A DNA stretch of 64,000 bases from Lepidonotus clava (taxonomy: Eukaryota; Annelida; Polychaeta; Phyllodocida; Polynoidae): assembly GCA_936440205.1 (NCBI GenBank), contig OW387147.1, positions 26,127,629 to 26,191,628 of the forward strand, written 5' to 3'. The notes beneath the pieces were generated by a model. It saw nothing but the letters and a program-made list of their open reading frames with translations. It had not been told where the DNA came from and did not search any database. A program made the position numbers and the translations under genes. Of this stretch, positions 45,266-56,460 are shown in pieces; position 1 is the stretch's first letter; every line of letters begins with the position of its first letter.

Positions 45266-46704
45266 TGATACGCAGAATCTGCCAGAGGTCGGAGCTAAAG
45301 GCTAACTTATGGTGTGTTTACTTATTGTTTTATTAATGCTCATGATAAATGTTTGCAACGTTATCATAATTTGATGATTTTAGATAAACTCGAAAATGAA
45401 ACCCTCATAGTGTTCTGGCATAAGTTTGAATATAAAGATATCATGATTCACAGTAAACATTGTTATCGAATGGGGGAAGTAAATATTTTTTACACCTGGC
45501 CTCTTAGATGCAACTTCGCGACCACCTTTTCTAATCAAATAACACTCGAAATCAACCCCTGTACTCAAAAGCTACTCTGGACAACACTGAATTTCATTTG
45601 GATAACACGAAACCGACTATCGTCAGAACTGCTCGACCCATCTTATAAAGGTAGATTTGAGTAGGACTTCTGGAACGGGAGAGAAAATAGCAATGGAAAT
45701 TGAATCCATGCGGAATGAGAAATACAAAACTTTGTTGAATAATAAATCGATAATTATATCGTACCATCACGTCTATAAATGGATCTGAGGTTACACGATA
45801 CTGAGTGACCGAAACGTTTGAGTAGGGGAATTATCGAAAAACAAAAAATCCTGTCATAGAATCGTTAAAAAATACACAATCATTGTCAATTTTATCAAAG
45901 TGTATTGAAGACAAATACTATGATTTTGGAATATTTGAGGAAACCCTTCGGAGGTCAAATAATCAAAGCCCCATTATGAAAAAAACTATTTTAGCAGCTG
46001 TATCACAACTTTTGATTGAGTCTTAAGTTCAGGTTCCAAGGAGGCAATAAAAGAGGTCGTGAAAAAGGATAAGAACAGAGGTATAAAGAAAGTTGGACAC
46101 GATAATGATGCAGGCTAAGGTTCACTGAAAGGGGAACCAATTAAGTGTGAAGCTCGATAGGGTAGGAGGTAAGGGATATTCCGTGTTGGCAGTGATGGCT
46201 AGGGTCATAAAAGGGCCATGGCTGCAGAGATACGGATATCATAGGTGAATAAGGCGTATATTAAGGGACCAGAACAGACTCCAGGGTGTAGCACTACTAA
46301 GGTTAGTGGCCATCACAGGTTGGTGGATTAGCTATTTATCAGTAAGTTGCTGGTTGGCTATAAATAGTTGGCTATTTTATTGTGCTACTTTATCAGTGTT
46401 TTACACTCCACCATAAATACATGGGTCAGACCTCGGAAGGAGCCTGAGGAACTTAGATTTTTAACCATTGGACGATGGTATCTACTTGATGATTTAACGA
46501 GAAGATGGAGACATTTTGCTACTATAGATATTAGAAATACTTCTTGAGAGGTTAGACAGGGGTCTCCATAGCTGCGATAGTGCAGATACCTTAAAGCAGC
46601 CTATATAATAATGGGTGTGTGAGGGCAAGAACAGATCAAAGATAACCAGAATGGGTGGACTGTACATGTAGATATGACACAGTAATTATGATTCTCAATA
46701 TCTA
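45266..46704. other. No recognisable gene
   Basis: An open frame at 45314-45664 (+, 116 codons from an ATG-like start) shows no known domain and has ordinary AT-rich composition. Nothing else stands out. Confidence 0.4.
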
Positions 46705-47612
46705 TATATCGTTGGCTGAGTAATAAAAGGTTGTATCTGAAAAATGCTCATTTTGAGTAATTGCCCATTAAAGGAATATGACATATCTCAGACCTCTGTA
46801 TGACTCTAAATATCTGCTCAATCCTCATAATATTTTTTTATAGGAGGAATGATATGCTACACATAGTTTCTTCACAATTATGAATATATTTAGATTATTG
46901 GGATGTTACTGTGGTAACATACATATATATTTTTCCAGATACGACCTTTTATTACTCACTTTTAAAAAGAAAAATTGGAAACCAGTGAATAACAAAAGGT
47001 CGTATCTTACATATTCAAATGTTAAATAAACACTAATTAAATTGATTTAACTAATACAAATGACACAAAATGATATTTCTCAACTTGAACAAACATGCTA
47101 GGATTGAATTCATTTGATTACTCTAAAATAGTAAAGGTTTATGTGATATTTAAACTATCAGATTCAATTTCAACCCAGATACGACCTTTTATTACTCAGC
47201 AGATACACCAGAACTTCAGTAAACAAAGGTCGTATCTAACATTTTGCAATTATGTTCCCTTGCCTGCTCTAGATTTTCTAAAATTTATCCATAATATTTT
47301 ACAAAGAGGTTCTTGAGATAGTTATAAAAAAAATCAGAATCATAAGATATGTTCATTTTGCATTAATCATCAATTTTTACCAAGAAAATCAAATTACCTT
47401 TTTCAGATACGACCTTTTATTACTCAACCAAAAGTGAAGTTTTGCAGATACGACCTTTGTTTATTGGGTTATAATATTCCAAAGATTTGGAAAATTCCAA
47501 AAATTCCAAAATTTCTAGAAGCCTTAGGGAGAAGGGAAATATATTCAAAAATAAAAATAAAATTGATTTTTTTGAGATACGACCTTTTATTACTCAGCCA
47601 ACGATATTATAT
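46705..47612. mobile_element. Putative TIR element with many internal copies of its end motif
   Basis: The outer ends are inverted (ATCGTTGGCTGAGTAATAAA at the left near 46708, its complement at the right to about 47605). A 22-bp motif, AGATACGACC followed by TTTTATTACTCA, occurs eight times within: 46717-46738 (-), 46937-46958 (+), 46986-47007 (-), 47177-47198 (+), 47216-47237 (-), 47405-47426 (+), 47446-47467 (+, weaker) and 47575-47596 (+). No transposase. Repeated sub-terminal motifs in both orientations fit a transposase-binding array, but the family is not one I can name. Confidence 0.65.
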
Positions 47613-47687
47613 ATACGATTACAATTAATCTAATATTATCATATCATTATGTACGAAAGTGTGCAAGCCATTTTGGGTAAAGAGGTC

Positions 47688-47762
47688 ACTTTGGCTGAAT
47701 AACATAAGGTCGTAACTTACATAGGTTAACCTATGTCAGATACGACCTTATGTTATTCATGG
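47688..47762. repeat. Snap-back palindrome with the same 22-bp motif
   Basis: Two inverted copies of the motif (47696-47717 - and 47738-47759 +) are joined by a short palindrome, ACATAGGTTAACCTATGT. The whole 65-bp stretch can fold into one hairpin with few mismatches. It is probably a minimal relative of the element at 46705-47612, about 80 bp away. Confidence 0.75.
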
Positions 47763-48124
47763 AGTTGCTAAGGGGCTTTCCATTAATTACGTATGTATAT
47801 CAATTAGGCCTACGTAATGCGTAAAACATGCTAATGGGGTGCCGAGAGTCAAGGGATTTCGTACATCTCCCATGCATATTACAAGGTAACGGGGGACAGG
47901 GAGTGTGATGAATTCGTACGGAATCAAACGTAATAAATGGACAGCCCCTGAGCTTTTTCAAAAAAATCCTCCAAGTTTTTTTTTCCACAAGGGTACATCT
48001 GAGGACCTCCATAAGGATTGAACTATGACCCAGGGTGAATATCGATTATCAAATAGACAAAATACCAGTATTACTGATAGTGGCAGCAAAGTATTACAAG
48101 GACGATGAGCAGCTCAAGGGGACG

Positions 48125-48490
48125 ATGAGCAACTCATGGGGACGTGAGCCACTCAGCGGAAGCCCGGGTTTTAGTCACCAGAGATGGTCGACAGATGGCG
48201 GTCTGATGACCTGGGTTATTGTTTCCGGGTCGGCCTCACCCCTTAACGCCCTGGAGATGGAGTTATGGATGTTGGGAGGGATAGGCCGGGGCGTGCTGGG
48301 ACTATGTAACAGCTTCACCCACCCTGGATGGGCTAACTCCAGGTTATATGAACACATGGCCGTAATGGCGGGGTCTGATGAATGGGACCATGTGGTGTGG
48401 TGGGGAGGTTATCACGTTATGGTGCCTCTCCAGGCTGGAGCTAATATGATAACAAGTTTCATGGAGGCACATGTGGCTTGGCATGGGTAG
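48125..48490 (+). CDS. Unassigned GC-rich open frame, 121 codons
   Basis: Open from the ATG at 48125 to 48490 in a stretch clearly richer in GC than its surroundings. The product starts MSNSWGREPLSG and is rich in G, W and M, with no motif I recognise. The frame continues some 90 bases upstream without an ATG. It could be a single-exon gene, part of an exon, a transposon piece or a chance frame. Confidence 0.2.
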   Translation: MSNSWGREPLSGSPGFSHQRWSTDGGLMTWVIVSGSASPLNALEMELWMLGGIGRGVLGLCNSFTHPGWANSRLYEHMAVMAGSDEWDHVVWWGGYHVMVPLQAGANMITSFMEAHVAWHG

Positions 48491-48737
48491 GAGTAAGTTT
48501 ACATTGTGTTTAGATTTGACTCTACTGTATTTTTCATGAGAGACATTGAATATCTCATTTTTGTGGTTATTATGTTTATCCTGGAGTATACTTTAGTAAT
48601 TATACTGCATGGTGTTCACTTAAACTTTCGGTGAATCGATGATATCGACAGGAAGATTCATACATACAGGGACCCATGTACATTTTCAATGCAAGGTAAT
48701 CATCACATGCATTAGCTATAGGATCACTGTAAAACAT

Positions 48738-48925
48738 GGGGCTGGGGTGGTGTAGCGGTCAAGGTTCCTGACTTGCACGCGGAGATCCGGGTTCGAGACT
48801 GGGCTGTGCCTGTTACACCACCTTACCTTGCCGTTGTTTCCATCCTCATAGATACAATCGCCAGTAATCTGTACAAGCCAAAAAGTGTGAGTTGGTCCTG
48901 CTAATAAATTCCAGCAATCATCATC
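48738..48925 (+). mobile_element. tRNA-Ala-derived SINE with 15-bp target duplication
   Basis: The head is tRNA-like: an A-box in GGTGGTGTAGCGGTCAAGG, GACTTGCACGCGG with anticodon position TGC, and a B-box, GGTTCGAGAC. About 110 bp of unrelated body follow, ending in ATC repeats. ATCACTGTAAAACAT stands at both sides (48723-48737 and 48926-48940), proving retroposition. The perfect duplication indicates a fairly recent copy. Confidence 0.93.
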
Positions 48926-49118
48926 ATCACTGTAAAACATACCTTGATGTGCAATTTGTACAGAAATCTCTACCCAGGTCATCTGAGGGGTTGGAGTGGG
49001 GTTGATGGAGTCCCTTAGCAGAACAGTTATGTGACTTAGGATTTGGCTGGTATAGTTGAAACCCCTTCAAATTTACTTCGTGCCCCTTCAGAATTGCGTG
49101 GAATTCCCTCAGATTCTG

Positions 49119-49425
49119 GGGGTAGCACAGTGGCGCCGAAGTAACGTCTTTGGTTCATAATTGGAAATTTGTGGGGTCGAATCCTTGTGGTGCCCACGTT
49201 TTAAAGGGACTGTCTCCTTCGCGATATCAAAGGCCTGGTGTGTGGGCCCTGCCTTTGGGACGCTTCACATAAAAGGACCCTTGTTATCCATCGAAAAGGA
49301 GTAGGTTAGTTAGTGATCCTAAAATGGGTTTCGCTTAAGACTCGAGTGATCGAATAGATTCGATCATTCAAGACAGAATGATCAATCAATGTGAAACCCC
49401 AAAAACCAACCAATCAACTACAAAT
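49119..49425 (+). mobile_element. Second SINE-like sequence with tRNA-like head
   Basis: The head shows an A-box-like GGTAGCACAGTGGCGC and a B-box, GGGTCGAATCC. A 200-bp body follows, ending in A/C-rich repeats (CCAAAAACCAACCAATCAAC). No target duplication was found, and the body contains a short inverted repeat (GATCGAATAGATTCGATC). The family is not recognised; it is probably older than the SINE at 48738. Confidence 0.5.
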
Positions 49426-49429
49426 TTTG

Positions 49430-51950
49430 AGGCTGTACTGCCCTGAATTTAATGTACATGCAATTCAAGCCTTTGTATAAGCATCAAGGTTCCCCTTGCT
49501 GAAATGCCCAATATGAAAAGATATTTAGGGTCACCATGCAGTCCCTAGTGAATATGCTTAAGTATATATATATATATACTCAGTAGGTTTCCTAGAAAGA
49601 TCTGCGCACATCTTAGCCCAGGAATTACAACGTAAGCTTCTACAACCACTGCAAACATGCTGCCCTGACTGTTTGCCAACCTGCCTTCCACTGGCAGCTC
49701 CTTACCAGCTTAAAACAGGATGATGTACAATGTACTGCACCAGGGGGCCCTTGGCTGTTCTTCCTTTCAACCCCGACCCCCTGGACGCGTGCCCACTAGG
49801 CCATCCACCACCTGGTACTATTTTTTCTGACTAAAACACTTATGATTTGTAATAGGCCATGATACCCCCTGTACAGATGTACTTCCTTTCCACACAGAAT
49901 TCATGTAGTAAATTATGTTTCACATCTTGTAGGTTCTTAAGTTGTGTAGTTCTTGAGCATTACACTGCATGGTTTTCTACTTCAATATTGCTGCGTTTGC
50001 AGCTGATTCTTGGTTAAAAATTTTATCATACCTTGGTTTTTGATATCTTCTGAGTAGCCTTGTAACCATTTTTCTATTTTGTTCTTGGTTCAATTTGCAT
50101 TGGATCTATTTAACATGTGTTAGAGGTACTGTTATCACAATGCAGATCTTAAATGTCACATCTCTATGCTAACTAAAACTGGTAACAAAGTCATTAAAAC
50201 CTCTTACCTCCAGCAGAGCATCCAAAAACTATTTGAATATATGAAATTAATTGTATATCCAATTCATTTCACTAAAATAGCTAGGGGGTGTGAACTACTG
50301 GTGGAGCCAACTGGAAGAGTCAGTGACTCTTTTTTCCCCAACTTCCTTGACTTATATCGACACACATAAGAATACATGCCCACTTTCAAAATGGAAATCA
50401 CCGTTGACCGGCTTCATAATAATGTGATTCCTGAAAGCACCTAATGTTTTTGATCAAATGAAGTAGCATCATCACATCTTGTGAACTATTTCTTATTACA
50501 AGCAGCAACATTTTCTTGCTCCTCGTACTGTAGGTAATCCTACATACAATTGAAAGGTGGCATAGCGTCCTTTTTCCTGCGTGTATACATTATATTTACA
50601 TTTTATGTTATACTAGCTTTAACATATCTTTTGAAAAACAAGCCTAATTAATTACCTTGAGTGCCTCTATTCAAATAATATTTGCAATAAGCTCAAGCGC
50701 TAATAACAATAATGGACGGGTTCATTCATATTTTATCTGCAAATCATGCCTTCTCAGCGCTGGTACACAATAAATTGTAGGGATCCTTGGTAGGGGAAAT
50801 TGTCAATGACAGTCAGACCAACCCCTCAGGCTCTATGACGAGCCTACCTGACTGAGGTTACAGGTGTGGAGTGAAAATCAAACCCTGGAGGTATTATTGT
50901 ACACTACCCATCGACCGGCCTGGAAATATCGATTTGACTCAGTTTACCTAGAAATCAAACTCAAGTAATTCGTGCAATTCTTGATAATACGATTTATTGT
51001 GAGAAAGACAGGTAGCATGGATCCAGGACCATACCTGGTTATTTGCAATCATCTAACTTCTATGGTAGCTCGGTTAGGCAACATTCATCACTGTGGTTAG
51101 AGTGTTGTATCTGCTTGCAAATAGAAATGAATGCAGAGCAAAAACATTATTTCTATTTCCTCTGCCAGTGTAAGCAGATAAATCAACGACCAACTGCGTA
51201 GTTTGCAGGTGAACGCTCCCACCAGAAGTTTCTGAGAAGGATATTAAAGACTGAAAAGGATTTCCAACTCGTCCAGGTTGCCCTGAGATATGTTCTTCTT
51301 TAATATCCAGCCTCCATGCATTCCAGTTTCTAAAGACAAGTTTCCGATTAATAAAAATGCTTGGCTGAAGGTGGATGTGGAATATATTCTTAGCTATATT
51401 TGGGCATTTAATTGCATTTTAGCCGATCCTGCTGGAGTTGGGACCTGGCTGGGGAATAACACTGGACCAATAATCATATAGGATCCTTTGATGCAATACT
51501 GCGTTTGAACATGGACAAGAACATTGTTCACGATGTTCAATACATAAACTATTTCACATGTTACATTTGTATAGCATATTTGGCTTTTAGTTTTACAGTC
51601 CTGGGGTAGTGTCCTGCCATCTAGAACTATTGTTGAGACAGAGGCCATTATTCCTGGCGTTACTCTCTGCTTTTATTTATCTGAATATTAAAAAACAAAC
51701 TCGCATCCTTCTGTGCATAGGGTCCTGTATCCTACAAATATACAGCCTTTGAGCCATTATTATGTATTATGTGGACCACTCTAGGAGTAGGATGCCTGAA
51801 ACATTCATGAGTGGTCATGATTAAAAACCCTGGTAGGAAAGCTCTGCCCAAGAATATTTCTTGTATGCTGTTGTTCTAGAAAGTGTTTGTAAACCAAAAA
51901 GTGGAGCAGATGAATAAGGAGTTGTAAGGTTTATTGTGGAATAAAATAAG
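49430..51950. other. No recognisable gene
   Basis: A TA microsatellite lies at about 49563-49580. A patch at about 50780-50930 has SINE-like features on the - strand (GGTTTGATTTTCACTCC) but no clear head. Open frames are short and featureless. Confidence 0.4.
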
Positions 51951-51980
51951 CACTACTCTTTTTTTTAAAAAAAGAAAATC

Positions 51981-52061
51981 TGGTAGGAAACAAGGCTGAG
52001 AGTCGAACCCGGAATCTTGAATCAGCGGACCCAGTTCTCTTCCACTGAGCTACATTTTCCC
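51981..52061 (-). pseudogene. tRNA-like sequence followed by a T-run
   Basis: On the - strand: GGGAAAATGTAGCTCAGTGG (start and A-box), a GGGTTCGACTC B-box, and TTTCCTACCA at the end, followed by TTTTC and seven Ts, a possible RNA polymerase III terminator. The D-arm and acceptor pair partly, but the anticodon arm does not, so a working tRNA is unlikely. A tRNA pseudogene or SINE head fits best. Confidence 0.5.
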
Positions 52062-55000
52062 TTACATGAAAGCAAGCCCTCTTGCTGTCATTCAAATGAG
52101 CAATTGCCTCCACGTGGTGTGCATGACGGTCATCTTCTCACTCCCAATCCTATGGGTGTAGACCCTTAAAATTGACAGGGCGAAATGGTCATTTCAACAT
52201 GCGACATGGAGTTCAGTGACATGAAAAAAAAAGACATGACATATGTTATTTCTTAAATTCTACATGTGACATGAAAGGTTTTTAAAATCGGCATGGAAAT
52301 CCAAAATATAGTGATAAGCGACATGGCCATTTCTTGAATTCGGCATGCGACATAGGGACCCCCCATCTACACCCCTAACCCTGGGCCCTTCTTGACACAT
52401 TGTGTGAGATGGGTCTCGCTCCCGTTTCGCTGGTTCGAGTTGGGGCCGGGTGACGACAAGCTAAAGACGTATGGCACGTGTCGCTGGTTCCCGCCGGTGC
52501 CGTGTGACGTTATGGCGTCCTCCAGCCTTATCTCTATTACCCAGACTGCCACGCGAACCACAGAGCTGCCACAGGTGATAAATGTATTGTTAAAAAAAGG
52601 ACCAAAGCCCTCCGCCCAGGGCCCTGCGCCAACCACCGTCCCCCAGATATGATCATTCCTTATACCCGGTCCCAATCGGCTGGAGTGGGACGGTTGGGAA
52701 GAGGGGAGGATAGCGCAGGGCAAAAAGGGACTTATTTATCCCTTATTTATCCCGCACACGTTCGTAAACTAGCATTTGTATGGGAAAGGGGCCTCGTGCA
52801 GAGGTAGGTGTGTTCGTAAAAAACATGTTTGTGTTTTATTACTAGGAACCACAAATGGCAAAAGTAGACGGGATCTAGGTGTTTTATGAGAATACTTGTC
52901 TAAGTTGATACAAGAGTTATACTGTCCAGCACGAAGATGCCGCTAGCCCTATAGGACGCTACATTGTGCTGCTATGGTGTAAATCTTTGCGTCCAAAGTA
53001 GAAATTTTGCCCGAGTAACTTCCTTATCAATTGTTTCTATTGCAAAACAATCATACCGAAACAAAGAGAATAATTTATCTTTTTATTCAAAATCCGAATA
53101 CAGATGATATTGATTTGAGTGAGAATAGGATTACAGGACAACTACCTGCAGAACAAACTAGCATTTTGCGGTTTTTATATGGAACACACCATACCCGCCA
53201 GCCCATAGTTGACCAGCGTACGATGACATCCCTGAGTGCCATTCAAGTGATACACGGTCACAAACAAAAAGCCGCTGCAGGTGTTTTCACGATTTCAACC
53301 ATATCAGCTTGCACTACCCATCTGTCCTTTTAAATGGTGTCTCTCTTTGTGGACTTTATTTATGACAGACAACTTCATGTATTCTTTATCTATTCTTTTT
53401 TATGCTAACTCGCTGGATTAAGTATTTATTAAATCCAGCGTTGGAATCAATGGAGGGGTATTCTTTTATTTTCTTTCACAGCATGATGGTGGAGGGTTAA
53501 TTCCCGACGCTTGCCTCCTTTGGGTATATCATTTAATTTTGGAGTACTTTTTGCAATTGCTAACAAAATAATATTGCACTTGGAAAGATCGGTGATAGTT
53601 GTTCAGGTTTGCTCTGTAGGCCAACTCCGAGGGTAGGCTTACCACCCTGGAATACGCCCATTATAAATGCTTATCAAATGCGTACTAGGAAGACAATGTG
53701 CTGATGCATTATTTATGAAATTGGTCATCAATGACACATATAGCTGACACTAGTACTAGCTTGTTTAAAACTGTTTTGCATTTCATTAGATTCGAAGTGA
53801 GAATAATGAAAATCGAGAAAGTATATTCTGATAATCATGGCAATATCAAAAATGATTTCTTTTTGTGGCCGAAATGGTTGATAGCTAATTAAGAACGCAG
53901 TCAGTGACCTAAGCATTAATATCAAAAAGAAGATGTTTATGGAAAAGGTTTGGTAACACTGATCTATAAAGGTATCGTGGTACACCGTTATTTTCGGATT
54001 TGTGTGAAGCCAGGGCAATAGGTAGAGGAAAAGAAACTGCGCTTGAACCAGTAAAGGAAATCGAAGGTCTGTTAGCAGGTGATAAGATGTTACTCAATAA
54101 TCCAAGAAAATGAATGTATAATGTATCGAATTTGTTCCTGGGTGTATGTATTCCCGTATCCATAGCGCTCTCAGTCTCAACGGCACCCTAAATATATATG
54201 ATAAAGATAGAAGAGATTTTAAAGTATAGAAGCAAATATCTATAACGTAGCTTCATTATGAATGAAAACACTCTGTACACTTTGATGTTCGCAAGAAATT
54301 TAAATGAAAAAAAAAGAGAGAAAATGTTGGTATGGATATCATATAGTGAGCAGTCCTGCTTGAAGAAGTGAAGAAATTGCCTAATGGCGGTTGGTATTAT
54401 GAAAGTGGTCGTGCTATTCTGTTGAATAACAGTTTTGTTTTGAATATATTCCATTATTCTTAAAATGTTTCTCTTAGAAATGTTGGCACTTTCAATTGAG
54501 GCAACATCTTGCTCTTTATAAGGATACCATGAAAACATGATCATCCCTTTGTGGAAATGACAGTTGGTCATTATGATTAAAATAATTATGGCTCAATGAA
54601 AATCATAATCTCTTCCACAAATAATTATTTATCAATTTCTCATGATTTTGAATGAGTATGGCAAGTTCAAAGGTAAGTATTTTATCATCGGTCTCTTCAA
54701 TTGAAATTCTAAAATATTCTTTTGACTTGATAGTCCGCTGCCCAAATGGCTGTATTTCTAATTCTATTTGGAATTTAAGAATCTGAAAGCTGAAATTCAC
54801 CTCCATTAATCATCTTCTTATGAGATTTACTATAGGCCCTCGATCTAGAGGCACTTAGCAAACCACAGTGCAATTTTGATATAGCTTTTGAACATGTGCC
54901 CTTTGGGCTATAAATAGATTCGCATCACGTAACTCTTGTCTGTATTATGATTAATTATGGATGAGTGGTACCCCAAATGGTACAGGACACTGTGGACTAT

Positions 55001-55679
55001 TGTTACAAAGCCAGGGCATACTGAACCTAGTCTATGAGATAGGGTTCTAAAATACCAGGAGCATAAAAGTGTTTGCCCCAGGATGGAATGCCCTAATTAC
55101 ACGGAATACTTATATATAGTCTGATACAATCTGTAATGCTATATAAACGGTCACATAGCTATAGGGAATCCGTTATCAAATAATTATCAAATTAAAGCTA
55201 CATCGGAATTACCTCATTGAGATGTTTTTCAAAATAGATGGAGTTGTTTATGTAGCAAACACATGTTCTTTGGGAGCCCATTAATTTATGAATATGTCTT
55301 TCTAATAATTATATGTATATTACGTTTATGGAGACACAATCCCTGCAGCTTTGAATTACCCTTGTGAAAAGACGCATGCGCGGTTTCGGAGGTGCCTAGT
55401 CACCAAGTGGCTGTATGCTGAGTCTCTGATTCCTCTTACTTTAGAGTAAGGATCTAATTGCCAATATGCAGGGTGGGGTGTCACCTGCATTTACTAAATC
55501 GCTGACTTAACATATTTTCAGTGATATGCCATATGTTACAGCTACTGCTGATCAATGTCTTTTTCCCTTCCAATGCTTTTTGAACAGAGTGTGTTAATAA
55601 TTGCTTAGGCTGCTTAGTTATTAAGTAACTAAGAGGTGGCTTATGTCTTTTATTATCGGTTTTATACATTTGGTTGAAC
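52062..55679. other. No recognisable gene
   Basis: Around 52152-52376 the ends share a short inverted GGGTGTAGA/TCTACACCC with internal GACATG repeats, perhaps a decayed element. The next stretch, 52390-52720, is GC-rich and open on both strands without a domain. From 53700 to 55600 the DNA is plain AT-rich sequence. Confidence 0.4.
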
Positions 55680-56460
55680 TTTTTTTTTTTTTTTTTTTTT
55701 TAATATTTCAGAGCTACATCTTACAAGGTAAGTTTTTCGTGTAGATGACATTAAGGGGTTAACAACAACAAGGACAAAGCAACAAATATACAATGTAGGA
55801 CATGACAAGAGTAGGTGGTACAATTGCAAATATAATAACCTTTCAATTATTCAGGACCTAATTGAAGGAACAATTACATTCAGTTCCAAAAATACAAACC
55901 AATAAATATATAATTATCATCAGCCATTTATAGTCAATTTCCAGCAAGTCAGGGTAAATGATGTAGCGGAAAGCTTCGTATACATCATTTATATATGTTC
56001 TTTCAACCAATTTCTTATTTCTCTTTTAAATTTTGTTAATGTTTCTGACGTTTGAATAATCATGGGAAACCTATCCCAAAGTTGTTAGATAGACCAAAAT
56101 TAAAATCCGAAAATAGATAGTTAGATATAGAAGGTTAGCGTGTGTTGTAGTACCTTGTACCTTTTGGTGATCTGAGAAGAAAAATGGGAAAATCCTATGA
56201 AAGGAAATCCTAATAAGAGCCTCCCAAATGTTCAAGCATGGATCTTTACTTTGTACATGTTCTCTCAACCAAGAGAATATATCTATACGTTTGTTAAGTA
56301 TCAAAAAGAGACAAAAATAATTAACGATCATACGCCGACTCTCTCATTGAGGCTAAATGAGACCCAGCTATAAAATTAAAGATAAAAAAGTAGGTCCGAC
56401 TTTGTATGCTCCTAATGAAACCTTGTTAAAAAGAATATTACCTCCATGTATGACATTAAT
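55680..56460 (-). mobile_element. 3' end of a non-LTR retrotransposon (LINE) with poly(A) tail
   Basis: Read on the - strand, a protein tail LWDRFPMIIQTSETL, then TKFKREIRNWLKEHI and a stop (55989-56084) fits the typical end of LINE ORF2 (WNSLP...FKRKLKTYL). Before it, in another frame (56071-56331), GTTTHANLLYL and neighbouring residues fit the part just upstream, so one frameshift separates them. About 290 bases of 3' UTR and a 23-base A tail (the T run at 55680-55702 on the + strand) follow. It is 5' truncated; the left limit near 56460 is approximate. An L2/CR1/Jockey-like group is possible but not decided. Confidence 0.75.

Noticed and set aside
50780-50930. Possible SINE on the - strand
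   Set aside because: Only a loose B-box-like stretch; no A-box, tail or duplication could be found.
51981-52061. Functional tRNA gene
   Set aside because: The anticodon arm cannot pair and the acceptor pairs only partly; called tRNA-like instead.
55711-55730. 16-nt microexon between a T-rich acceptor and a GTAAGT donor on the + strand
   Set aside because: The T run is the poly(A) tail of the LINE on the - strand, so the acceptor-like context has another explanation.
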